From JAKBCQ01 sp021807585 (GTDB taxonomy: Bacteria; Planctomycetota; Planctomycetia; Isosphaerales; Isosphaeraceae): a stretch of 24,157 bases of DNA. Where the stretch lies: assembly GCA_027325115.1 (NCBI GenBank), contig DAHWFG010000397.1, positions 1 through 24,157 of the forward strand, written 5' to 3'. The notes under the pieces were generated by a model. That model did not search any database and was not told the origin of the DNA. It saw only the letters and a program-made list of their open reading frames with translations. Below are positions 1 to 7,051 of this stretch, piece by piece. How positions within the stretch are numbered: the stretch's first letter is position 1; the number at the start of each line of letters is the position of its first letter. A program made the translations under genes and the position numbers.

Positions 1-1
1 T

Positions 2-766
2 CCCGATCAGGGGAAGGCTCGCGGCGTCGTTTATTCGCGCGACGCCGATCGCATTTTCGTCGGCGCCGGGGACGGCGGAATGTGCAACACGATCGACGCG
101 GCCAAGCTCGAACCGATCCGTTCGGTCGCGATGGGAGGAGACGCCGATAACGTGCGCTACAACCCCAAGACGCGCCGAATTTATGTCGCACACGACGATC
201 GTGAATTGTGCGTGATCGAAGCCGAATCCACTTCGGTCTCCAAACGGATCGCGATTCCGCCCGAAGTCGGGGCGTTCCAGCTTGAATCCAAGAAGCCGCG
301 GATGTACGTTAATTCCAAATCGGGATATGTAATCGTTATTGATATAGAAAAGGACGAACCGATCGATCGCTTTTCGGTGGCTCCCGCGGGGGTCAACGCG
401 GCGGTCGCGATCGACGAGGAGGGTCGACGTCTCTTTGTCGGCTGTCGTGAAAAGCCGGCGCTCGTCGTTCTCGATGCGGATACCGGGCGGAAGGTCGCTT
501 CGGTCCCGATTCCGGGCGGAGTCGACGACGTCTCGTTCGACGCCAAACGGGGGCTGATCATCGCGTCTTGCGGCGAGGGGGCGATCGCTGTGATTCGCAA
601 GATTGACGTTGATCGTTATGAATCCGCCGCGACGATCAAGACCGTCAAGGGGGCGAAAACGTCGGTCTATCACGTCGAGTCGGGGACGCTCTATCTCGCC
701 GTCCCGCGTTCCGCCGATCGGCCTGAACAACACAATCCCGAGGTTTGGGCGTATCGACTTCGATGA
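2..766 (+). CDS. YVTN-type beta-propeller repeat protein (5' truncated)
   Basis: The reading frame is open from the left edge, so the gene starts outside the window; 254 residues and a TGA stop are visible. The protein is built of short beta-propeller repeats. Blades of the form 'NVRYNPKTRRIYVAHDD', 'AVAIDEEGRRLFVGCRE' and 'DVSFDAKRGLIIASCGEG' recur at about 40-residue spacing, each followed by a strand such as 'LVVLDADTGRKVA'. This is the pattern of YVTN/SMP-30-like propellers that bind ligands or proteins, usually outside the cytoplasm. An ATG at 80 exists, but the blade repeats continue upstream of it, so it is an internal methionine. No enzymatic motif is visible. The family is clear; the substrate or partner is not. 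It is followed by 349 bp without a gene and is probably transcribed separately from the sugar operon downstream. Confidence 0.8.
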   Translation, partial: PDQGKARGVVYSRDADRIFVGAGDGGMCNTIDAAKLEPIRSVAMGGDADNVRYNPKTRRIYVAHDDRELCVIEAESTSVSKRIAIPPEVGAFQLESKKPRMYVNSKSGYVIVIDIEKDEPIDRFSVAPAGVNAAVAIDEEGRRLFVGCREKPALVVLDADTGRKVASVPIPGGVDDVSFDAKRGLIIASCGEGAIAVIRKIDVDRYESAATIKTVKGAKTSVYHVESGTLYLAVPRSADRPEQHNPEVWAYRLR

Positions 767-1115
767 CGAAAGCAAGTCGAACCGAACACACATCATAAGT
801 TAGCTAGACGATCAAATCTTCATGCAAATCGGTTAATCGAGCGCGACGAGACGATCGATCGCGCTCGCAATGATCCGGCGGCTGGTCGCTTTGAGATCGG
901 CGTGAGGGGGCGTGTCGCGTTCGAGGAGCGTGGCGTGTTCGCATCGTCGTGTTGATTTCTCGCGACGCGCCGAACGTGTCCTAGATTTCCTCTGGATCGA
1001 CTCCAGGGCGACGTGTCGAGCGGCTCGACTTCGCGCTCTGACGGTTGTTTGCGCGGGTCGGCGAAAGGTCGCCGAGCGAGTCGCGGTCGTCTCTCAGGGT
1101 AAGGAACATACGATC
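767..1115. other. Non-coding gap upstream of the nucleotide-sugar operon
   Basis: These 349 bases hold no credible gene. An open frame running into the SDR gene from 912 has no family resemblance before residue 69 and is judged to be leader sequence. The only clear structure is the inverted repeat at 838-867. The gap must hold the promoter of the downstream operon if that operon has its own, but I could not find a convincing -35/-10 pair. The nearest TTGATT (952-957) and TAGATT (982-987) are 24 bases apart, which is too far. Confidence 0.55.
838..867. terminator. 9-bp perfect stem-loop downstream of the beta-propeller gene
   Basis: CGAGCGCGA at 838-846 is the exact reverse complement of TCGCGCTCG at 859-867, with a 12-base loop. 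It lies 71 bases after the stop of the propeller gene. No T-tract follows, so it is not a canonical intrinsic terminator. It could end transcription with a factor, stabilise the mRNA end, or bind a dimeric regulator. Confidence 0.35.
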
Positions 1116-2054
1116 ATGGCGGAAACCGTACTCGTGACCGGCGGCGCCGGCTATTTGGGGTCGATCCTTTGTGAAAGTTTGCTCGGACGCGGTTTTCGCG
1201 TCGTCGCTCTCGACAATCTGTCGTACGGCGAGCAGAGCCTGTTTCATTTATGCGCGAACGCGAATTTCGAGTTCATACACGGCGATGTACGTGAAGAGAG
1301 TTTGATGCGATCGGTTCTCGGCGAGGCGGATGTTTTGATTCCGCTCGCGGCGATCGTGGGCGCTCCGGCTTGCGATCGCGATCCGACGACCGCGAAATCG
1401 GTCAATTTCGACGCGGTTCGGTTGATGCTCAAGCTTCGAAGTCCACGCCAGTTGATCGTGTTTCCGACGACGAACAGCGGCTACGGGACGAAGTCGATCG
1501 CGTCGACGTGTACCGAGGAGACTCCGCTCGAGCCGATCTCGCATTACGGTCGGACGAAGGTCGAGGCGGAGGCGGCGGTGCTCGATTCGCCGAACGCGAT
1601 CACGTTCCGACTGGCGACGGTATTCGGCGCTTCGCCGCGGATGAGGCTCGATCTCATGGTGAATCATTTTGTGTATGAGGCGGTGACGAGACGGACGCTG
1701 GTGATTTATGAAAAGGATTTCAAGCGGAATTTCATTCACGTGCGGGATGTTGCGGATTGTTTTATTCACGCGATCGATCGCTCCGATGCGATGATCGGAC
1801 GATCTTATAACGCGGGGCTCGAATCGGCGAATCTTTCCAAGGAGGAGCTGGCGCTTTTGATCAAGCGAAGGATTCGGGATCTTTTCATTCATTTCGCCGA
1901 GGTCGGTTCCGATCCCGATAAGCGCAATTATATTGTCAGCAATCAAAGGCTTAAGGATGCGGGATTCGAGGCGAGGCGGACGCTCGATCAGGGGGTCGTC
2001 GAGCTGGTGAAGGCGTATCGAACGCTGGGGCGCGTGCGATTTCAGAATATTTGA
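1116..2054 (+). CDS. NAD-dependent SDR, Cj1427-like GDP-heptose 4-dehydrogenase
   Basis: A 312-residue extended short-chain dehydrogenase. The NAD-binding motif TGGAGYLG is at residues 8-15, the catalytic Y144xxxK148 (YGRTK) follows, and the upstream active-site segment is PTTNSGYG. The segments IPLAAIVGAPACDRDP, FRLATVFGASPRMRLDLMVN, NFIHVRDV and DPDKRNYIVSN closely recall Campylobacter jejuni Cj1427, which oxidises GDP-D-glycero-D-manno-heptose at C4. The start at 1116 is chosen because the fold begins there and AAGGA lies 10 bases upstream; the frame is open further back but codes for nothing recognisable. It is first of six same-strand genes, directly followed by HddA- and HddC-like genes, as expected for a heptose-modifying oxidoreductase. 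The SDR class is certain. The substrate is inferred from resemblance recalled from memory and from context; a UDP-sugar epimerase is the alternative. Confidence 0.8.
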   Translation: MAETVLVTGGAGYLGSILCESLLGRGFRVVALDNLSYGEQSLFHLCANANFEFIHGDVREESLMRSVLGEADVLIPLAAIVGAPACDRDPTTAKSVNFDAVRLMLKLRSPRQLIVFPTTNSGYGTKSIASTCTEETPLEPISHYGRTKVEAEAAVLDSPNAITFRLATVFGASPRMRLDLMVNHFVYEAVTRRTLVIYEKDFKRNFIHVRDVADCFIHAIDRSDAMIGRSYNAGLESANLSKEELALLIKRRIRDLFIHFAEVGSDPDKRNYIVSNQRLKDAGFEARRTLDQGVVELVKAYRTLGRVRFQNI

Positions 2055-2078
2055 GAATATTAAATAATTCGTTATGTT
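2051..2078 (+). promoter_or_regulatory. Weak sigma70-like promoter candidate before the heptose kinase
   Basis: TTGAGA (2051-2056) and TATGTT (2073-2078) are separated by 16 bases, inside an unusually AT-rich 40-base patch between the SDR and the kinase. The -35 box overlaps the stop codon of the SDR. The -10 matches consensus at only four of six positions, so this is tentative. If real, it would let the kinase and downstream genes be expressed without the first SDR. Confidence 0.25.
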
Positions 2079-2097
2079 CTTGAATTCGCGTACGTTT

Positions 2098-2103
2098 AGG
2101 AGG
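2098..2103 (+). promoter_or_regulatory. Strong Shine-Dalgarno of the heptose kinase
   Basis: AGGAGG lies 8 bases before the ATG at 2112. It is the best ribosome-binding site in this operon and fixes the kinase start despite the methionines at residues 3, 4 and 6. Confidence 0.7.
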
Positions 2104-2111
2104 CGACGGCG

Positions 2112-3197
2112 ATGACGATGATGGATATGACGCGAACGGCGTCGGCACGAACGTCGCGTTCGCGATCGGGTTTGGGGGAGACGATTGTTCGCGCTCGGTC
2201 GCCGCTACGGGTCAGTTTTTCGGGCGGCGGGACGGATTTACCGCATTGGTATCGCGAACATCCCGGCGCGGTTTTATCGACGACGATCAATCGTCACGCT
2301 TACGTGACGCTTTATCCGAGGAATGATCAAAAGGTAAGGATTCGGTCACTCGATTTGGGATGCACGGTTCATTTTTCGGTCGACGATCCACCCGCTTACG
2401 ACGGGGTGCTCGATCTGGCGAAGGCGGTGATCGGCCGGCTCGGCGCGGGGGGAGGGATGGATCTTGAGATTCGCTCGGACGCGCCTCCGGGGAGCGGGCT
2501 TGGGGGATCGTCGGCGCTCACGGCGGCGTTGATTGGAGCGGTGTCGCGGTATCGGGGAGCGTCGCTCGATGAAGCCGAGCTCGCCGAGCTCAATTTCGAG
2601 GTCGAGCGGATCGATTTGAAGATCGTCGGCGGCAAGCAGGATCAGTATGCGACGACATATGGGGGATTGAATCTTATCGAGTTTCATCCCGAGCGAGTCG
2701 AGGTGTCTCCGGTCGAAGTTTCGTGGGAGGTTCTCAACGATTTGGAATCGCATTTGTTGCTTTGTTATACGGGTCGGGCGCGGGCCGATCTGGGAATCGT
2801 CGAGCGGCAGGCGAAATCGTGTCGCGAGGGACGGACGTCGACGATCGACGGATTGTTCAGGCTTTACGAGCTTGTTTACGAGATGAAAAGCGCGATCGTC
2901 GACGGTCGCCTGAACGATTTCGGCGAGCTTTTACATGAATCTTATTTGATGAAGAAGCGGATCAGTCCCGATCTTGCGCGGGGGACGATCGCCGACCGGC
3001 TTTACGACGAGGCTCGCGGCGCCGGAGCGATCGGGGGCAAGCTGCTGGGCGCTGGAGGGGGGGGATATTTGCTGATTTATTGCGAGACCGAGCGCCAATG
3101 CGACGTCCGTCGAGCGCTTGGGTGCGCGGGAGGTCAATCGCTCGATTTTTCGTTTGATCCTCGCGGCCTTCAAACCTGGCGGAGTTCGAGCCGATGA
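2112..3197 (+). CDS. hddA: GHMP kinase, D-glycero-alpha-D-manno-heptose-7-phosphate kinase type
   Basis: A 361-residue GHMP-family kinase. The N-terminal segment RARSPLRVSFSGGGTDLP (residues 28-44) is the HddA signature. The ATP-binding glycine/serine loop PPGSGLGGSSA is at 125-135, and IVGGKQDQYA at 171-180 carries the residues that place the acceptor. The C-terminal GAGGGGY motif closes the active site. HddA phosphorylates D-glycero-D-manno-heptose 7-phosphate at C1 on the way to GDP-heptose. About 25 extra N-terminal residues, rich in Arg, Ser and Thr, precede the conserved domain; the Shine-Dalgarno at 2098 nevertheless supports the 2112 start. The stop overlaps the next start (ATGA at 3194-3197), so it is translationally coupled to the HddC-like gene. 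A related L-fucose or sugar-1-kinase role is less likely because an HddC-like partner is next door. Confidence 0.88.
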   Translation: MTMMDMTRTASARTSRSRSGLGETIVRARSPLRVSFSGGGTDLPHWYREHPGAVLSTTINRHAYVTLYPRNDQKVRIRSLDLGCTVHFSVDDPPAYDGVLDLAKAVIGRLGAGGGMDLEIRSDAPPGSGLGGSSALTAALIGAVSRYRGASLDEAELAELNFEVERIDLKIVGGKQDQYATTYGGLNLIEFHPERVEVSPVEVSWEVLNDLESHLLLCYTGRARADLGIVERQAKSCREGRTSTIDGLFRLYELVYEMKSAIVDGRLNDFGELLHESYLMKKRISPDLARGTIADRLYDEARGAGAIGGKLLGAGGGGYLLIYCETERQCDVRRALGCAGGQSLDFSFDPRGLQTWRSSSR

Positions 3198-3988
3198 CGC
3201 ACTCGACAACCGGGTTCGACACGCATAAGCGGGCGTTGGACGTCCCGGTGATCATATTGGCCGGGGGTTTGGGAACGCGGTTGCGATCGGTGGTGAGCGA
3301 CCGTCCCAAGCCGCTCGCGACTGTGGGGGGTCGGCCGTTTTTGGAGATATTGTTCGATCAGATCGAGGCTTCGGGGGGGCGCGAGGTCGTGCTGGCGACG
3401 GGTTACATGGGAGACGCGATCGAGAGCCGATTCGGTCGCGTGCGCGGCTCGCTCCGGCTCGAATACGCGCGAGAGAACCAGCCGCTCGGCACGGGGGGGG
3501 CCGCGCGGCTCGCGATCGAGCGGATCGATAACGATCGCATGATCATGCTAAATGGCGATTCATTTATTGATATTAATCTATGCGATTTCTCGGCCAAAAG
3601 CAAGGTCCAAGGATATGAGCTTATGATATCTGTTACGGATGTGAACGACTCGTCGGGGATGGGAACGATCGAGATCGATCTTGAGGGGAGAATCATATCG
3701 TTTCGTGAGAAAGAGGGCGTTCGACGACCCGGGCGGGTGAACGCCGGAGCGTATGTGGTATCGAGATCGTTGATTGAAACGATTCCTCGCGAGCGATTCG
3801 TCTCGCTCGAGCGCGAATGTTTTCCGGAGTGGATATCCCGCGGAGCGGGCGTATATCGGACGAATTCCCCCCTGGTCGACGTCGGCGTTCCGGAATCGTT
3901 CGCCGCGGCGAACGAATCGCCGCCGATCGTCGGTCGTTTTTGGAACCGGGCCGAAGAGATATTAGATATTCAACATCAAGGAGTTTGA
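3194..3988 (+). CDS. hddC: Nucleotidyltransferase, HddC-type GDP-heptose pyrophosphorylase
   Basis: A 264-residue sugar-nucleotide transferase. The signature LAGGLGTRLR is at residues 22-31 with RPKPLA at 37-42, followed by LGTGGAAR at 99-105 and the metal-binding MLNGDSF ending near 124; DVGVPES closes the C-terminal part. HddC condenses heptose 1-phosphate with GTP to give GDP-D-glycero-alpha-D-manno-heptose. The start ATG at 3194 overlaps the HddA stop, and 17 poorly conserved residues come before the fold, slightly longer than usual. Direct coupling to HddA makes the heptose assignment much more likely than glucose-1-phosphate or mannose-1-phosphate transferases of the same fold. GmhB, the phosphatase acting between the two steps, is not in the window. 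An 8-G tract lies at 3493-3500. Confidence 0.82.
   Translation: MTHSTTGFDTHKRALDVPVIILAGGLGTRLRSVVSDRPKPLATVGGRPFLEILFDQIEASGGREVVLATGYMGDAIESRFGRVRGSLRLEYARENQPLGTGGAARLAIERIDNDRMIMLNGDSFIDINLCDFSAKSKVQGYELMISVTDVNDSSGMGTIEIDLEGRIISFREKEGVRRPGRVNAGAYVVSRSLIETIPRERFVSLERECFPEWISRGAGVYRTNSPLVDVGVPESFAAANESPPIVGRFWNRAEEILDIQHQGV
3978..3983 (+). promoter_or_regulatory. Shine-Dalgarno of the GDP-fucose-synthase-like gene
   Basis: AAGGAG sits inside the last codons of the HddC-like gene, 9 bases before the ATG at 3993. The two genes are only 4 bases apart, so translation is probably coupled. Confidence 0.6.
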
Positions 3989-3992
3989 AGTT

Positions 3993-4979
3993 ATGTCTTA
4001 CTGGGCGGGCAAGCGGGTTCTGGTGACCGGGGGGGGCGGCTTTTTGGGGAGTCATGTCGTTTCGTTGTTGAGGGGAAAGGCGTGCGATCGGATCGTCGTG
4101 CTCCATTCGAACGATTGCGATTTGACCAAAGAGGCCGAGGTGAGGCAATTGTTCGAGAACGACCGATTCGAGGTCGTGTTTCACCTGGCGGGATTCGTGG
4201 GGGGGATCGGCGCCAACCGGACGTATCCCGTCGATTTCTATTTTAACAATATCATGATGAACACGCTTACCATTGATTATGCGTGTAAGGCCGGGGTGGA
4301 CAAGGTGATCGCGGCGGGAGCGGGTTGCGGGTATCCCGAGCAGGGTCCTTTGCCGCTTGCGGAGGATCGGTTTTGGGACGGATTTCCCCAGGCCGACAGC
4401 GCCCCGTACTCGCTCGCGAAGCGGATGTTGCATGTTCAATCGATCGCGTATTGGAATCAGTATCGGTTTCCGATCGTGACGACGATTCCCGGGAACATTT
4501 ATGGGCCCCGCGACAATTTTGATCTTGAGAACGCGCATGTCGTTCCGGCATTGGTGCGGAAGTTTGTCGAGGCGGTGGACGACGGGACGTCGGAGATTGA
4601 GATTTGGGGGGGAGGGTCGCCGACGCGTGATTTTGTTTACGCCGAGGATGTTGCCGAGGGGATGATCAAGGCCGCCGAGATCCGCGATCAACCGGGTTTG
4701 GTGAATCTGGCGTCGGGACGCGAGACGAACGTGAGAGAGGTTGTGGAGACGCTTCGAGAGATCACGGGCTTTTGCGGCGAGCTCGTGTGGAACAGGGATC
4801 GTCCCGAGGGTCAATCGCGCCGCGTGTTCGACGTATCGCGCGCCAAGGAATGGCTGGGCTGGGAGGCGAAAACATCGCTCCGGGAAGGGCTGCTCGCGAC
4901 GGTTCAATGGTATCGCAAATATCGTCTCACCGCCCGCAATCTTGAGCCGCTCGGTCAGAATCGCGTTTTCGTCTCTTAA
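3993..4979 (+). CDS. GDP-L-fucose synthase-like SDR (probable GDP-4-keto-heptose reductase)
   Basis: A 328-residue extended SDR of the Fcl/WcaG class. TGGGGFLG (residues 12-19) binds NADP; GGIGANRTYPVDF (70-82) is the fucose-synthase hallmark; Y139xxxK143, C112 and H182 (AHVVPAL) match the GMER catalytic tyrosine, lysine, cysteine and histidine. The serine of the usual GSSC segment is replaced: here the sequence is AGAGCGYP, with Ala110 at that position. True GDP-fucose synthases epimerise C3/C5 and reduce C4 of GDP-4-keto-6-deoxymannose. Campylobacter heptose loci use relatives (Cj1428) only as C4 reductases of GDP-heptose intermediates. No GDP-mannose 4,6-dehydratase is present here, while HddA, HddC and a Cj1427-like SDR are adjacent, so I favour the heptose reductase role. 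The fold is certain; the substrate is inferred. Confidence 0.85.
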   Translation: MSYWAGKRVLVTGGGGFLGSHVVSLLRGKACDRIVVLHSNDCDLTKEAEVRQLFENDRFEVVFHLAGFVGGIGANRTYPVDFYFNNIMMNTLTIDYACKAGVDKVIAAGAGCGYPEQGPLPLAEDRFWDGFPQADSAPYSLAKRMLHVQSIAYWNQYRFPIVTTIPGNIYGPRDNFDLENAHVVPALVRKFVEAVDDGTSEIEIWGGGSPTRDFVYAEDVAEGMIKAAEIRDQPGLVNLASGRETNVREVVETLREITGFCGELVWNRDRPEGQSRRVFDVSRAKEWLGWEAKTSLREGLLATVQWYRKYRLTARNLEPLGQNRVFVS

Positions 4980-4992
4980 TTTAGGAATTATG

Positions 4993-5934
4993 ATGAAAGT
5001 ACTAATTACGGGCGCACGGGGATTTATTGGACAATATTTACTTGCGCGATTGAACGCCGATGGTAGATTCGAGGTCGAATCGACCGACCGCGAGGATTGC
5101 GACGTCGGCGATTTCGACGGCGTCGCGGCGGTTACGGCGCGAACGCGTCCCGACGCGGTGTGTCATCTCGCGGCGCTTTGCGGCGCGGCGCCGAGTCGCG
5201 CGCATCCGCGCGAATATTATCGAGTGAATACACAAGGAACCGTAAATGTTCTTGACGCGTGTCGACTCGCCGGCGTGCGGTCGTTCGTGCTCGCTTCGAG
5301 CCTGACGGTTTTCGGCCGCGGCGACGAAGCGAAGCGGGAGGGTTCGCCGCACGCCCCGCGGCACCCGTACGCCGCGAGCAAATCCGCGGCCGAGGGGGCG
5401 TCGCGGATTTACGCCAAGGAATTCGGTTTGCGGTGCGCGATCGTGAGGCCGACGCTCGTCGTCGGCGCCGGCTGTAAAGAGCCGCACGCGATCGGCGATT
5501 TCGTTCAAAAAGCGATTCGCGGCGAAACGATCGAGCTTCAAGGTCGCGGCGATCACCGGCGCGATTTCGTTCACCCCCGCGACGTCGCCGACGCGTTCAC
5601 GGCGTGCCTGCTCGGGCTCGAACGCTCGAATCCGGGAACATGCGATTCTTTCAACATATCGGAAGGGACGCCGATTTCGATGAAAGAGCTGGCCGATTTT
5701 ATCGTGAGCCGGGTCGGTCGCGGCGGGATCGCGTTCGCTCCCTCAACCAATCAAACGTTCAGCTTATTTGCGGATATTGAACGAGCTCGCGTCGGGCTCG
5801 ATTTCAAGCCCCGCTTTTCGATCGATCAAATCGTCGCCGAGATGATCCGAGAAAATCAGGAGATTCGCCCCGATGCGTTCGCCCCGCACGACGATCGTCG
5901 TTACGACGATCAACGTTCCGTACTTGTTGCGTGA
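4993..5934 (+). CDS. NAD-dependent epimerase/dehydratase (extended SDR)
   Basis: A 313-residue extended SDR. GARGFIG at residues 7-13 is the Rossmann glycine motif; ASSLTVFG near 101-108 supplies the catalytic serine; Y126xxxK130 (YAASK) completes the triad; RRDFVHPRDVADAF is the typical nucleotide-sugar C-terminal segment. I chose the second of two adjacent ATGs because AGGA at 4983-4986 is 6 bases from it, but only 3 from the ATG at 4990 (one residue more). An open frame upstream to 4741 is the shadow of the preceding gene. The substrate cannot be read from the sequence; the family includes UDP-glucose 4-epimerases, dTDP-glucose 4,6-dehydratases and 4-keto reductases. Its position suggests the GDP-heptose-derived intermediate of this operon. 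The last 62 bases overlap the next gene in another frame; the final ~20 residues are charged and look dispensable. Confidence 0.8.
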   Translation: MKVLITGARGFIGQYLLARLNADGRFEVESTDREDCDVGDFDGVAAVTARTRPDAVCHLAALCGAAPSRAHPREYYRVNTQGTVNVLDACRLAGVRSFVLASSLTVFGRGDEAKREGSPHAPRHPYAASKSAAEGASRIYAKEFGLRCAIVRPTLVVGAGCKEPHAIGDFVQKAIRGETIELQGRGDHRRDFVHPRDVADAFTACLLGLERSNPGTCDSFNISEGTPISMKELADFIVSRVGRGGIAFAPSTNQTFSLFADIERARVGLDFKPRFSIDQIVAEMIRENQEIRPDAFAPHDDRRYDDQRSVLVA

Positions 5935-7051
5935 TTACGCCGAGAATTTTCGCCGATTCGAAGTACTTGAGCATATCGATGTGATTATCATCGGCGATCG
6001 CAAGACTCCGCACGCCGATTTGCACGCGTCGGCGACCGAGCTGGCGGCCGAGGGGTTGCGGACGCGTTACGTCGATCTCGCCGAGCAAGAACGGTATCTC
6101 GAGCGGTTTCCCGAGCTTGCGCGGAGGATTCCGTTTAATTCCGACAATCGACGCAACATCGGCTATCTGATGGCGGCCGAGGCGGGCGCCGAATCGATCG
6201 TCGCGCTCGACGACGACAACTGGGTATACAAACATGAGAACTGGTATGAGGGGCATTCGATCGTCGGCGACACGCGTCGGACGAGGACGGTGAGGTGTTC
6301 GAACGGGTGGTTCAACCCGTGCTCGATGATGAGCTACAACGTCGACGCGGCGATTTTCGCCCGCGGCTATCCGTATTCCAAACGGCTCGAAAAAAATGTT
6401 CATTCGTTCGGTTATGAGACCGGGCGAATCGTGATCAACGGCGGGTTATGGCTGGGAGATCCCGACGTCGATTCGTTGACGCGGTTGACGTTCCCCGTTC
6501 GCGCCCAGCGGGTTCTCGACGATCGGATCGTATTGGCGGACGGGACGTTCGCGCCGATCAACACGCAAAACACGTCGTTTCATCGCGATGTGATTCCGGC
6601 GTTTTATTTTGTTCCCGTCGGCGACGCGATCGGCGGAGTTCCGGTGGAGCGGTACGGCGACATCTGGGCGGGATTTTTCGCGGCGAAGGCGATTCACGGG
6701 ACGCGCGATCGGATCGCCTTCGGCGCTCCCGCGTGCGATCACCGGCGGAACGCGCACAACCTGCTGGGGGATCTCGAACTCGAATTCTGGTCGATCGAAC
6801 TGACCGATCCGCTCGCCGAGATGCTCGAATCGTGGACGCTGAGCGGCTCGACTTATTGCGAGCGTTATCTCGAGATCGCCGATCGACTCGAGGCGGCCGA
6901 GTGGAAGCATAAACGGATGGCTGGATCTTTCAAGCAATTTTTTGTGAAGATGGCGGATTCGATGCGCGTATGGGTCGACGCTTGTCGAAGCATCGGCGTC
7001 GAAGGCGCGATTCCGCTCGAGGCGTGCGAGCCCGAACCCGCGATCGCTTAA
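5873..7051 (+). CDS. RGP/UDP-arabinopyranose mutase-like protein (GT75-like)
   Basis: A 392-residue protein resembling plant reversibly glycosylated polypeptides. It starts directly into a GT-A strand (TTIVVTTIN), has the nucleotide-sugar/metal motif DDD at 113-115 (IVALDDDNW), then FARGYPYSKR at 162-171, GLWLGDPDVD at 191-200, DGTFAPINTQNTSFHRD and RYGDIWAGFF at 260-269. Each aligns by eye with plant RGP motifs (DDDC, RGYPFSLR, GLWLNIPDYD, RYDDMWAGW). Arg164 and Arg171 correspond to the two arginines, seven apart, needed for UDP-arabinopyranose mutase activity and self-glycosylation. Plant RGPs interconvert pyranose and furanose forms of UDP-arabinose. Here it ends a GDP-heptose operon, so a heptose mutase or a glycosyltransferase is plausible. 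The start must be near 5873 because the fold begins there, which forces a 62-base overlap with the SDR. Family confidence is good; function is inferred. Confidence 0.72.
   Translation: MRSPRTTIVVTTINVPYLLRDYAENFRRFEVLEHIDVIIIGDRKTPHADLHASATELAAEGLRTRYVDLAEQERYLERFPELARRIPFNSDNRRNIGYLMAAEAGAESIVALDDDNWVYKHENWYEGHSIVGDTRRTRTVRCSNGWFNPCSMMSYNVDAAIFARGYPYSKRLEKNVHSFGYETGRIVINGGLWLGDPDVDSLTRLTFPVRAQRVLDDRIVLADGTFAPINTQNTSFHRDVIPAFYFVPVGDAIGGVPVERYGDIWAGFFAAKAIHGTRDRIAFGAPACDHRRNAHNLLGDLELEFWSIELTDPLAEMLESWTLSGSTYCERYLEIADRLEAAEWKHKRMAGSFKQFFVKMADSMRVWVDACRSIGVEGAIPLEACEPEPAIA

Noticed and set aside
912..1115. N-terminal extension of the first SDR
   Set aside because: The 68 extra residues are low-complexity and come before a normal SDR start that has its own ribosome-binding site.
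3693..4907. 404-codon open frame on the minus strand opposite the hddC and Fcl-like genes
   Set aside because: It is antisense to two clear enzymes, is rich in Arg/Pro/His with no recognisable domain, and comes from codon bias of GC-rich genes.
4741..4989. N-terminal extension of the second SDR
   Set aside because: It lies inside the preceding Fcl-like gene in another frame; the Rossmann motif begins right after the ATG at 4993.
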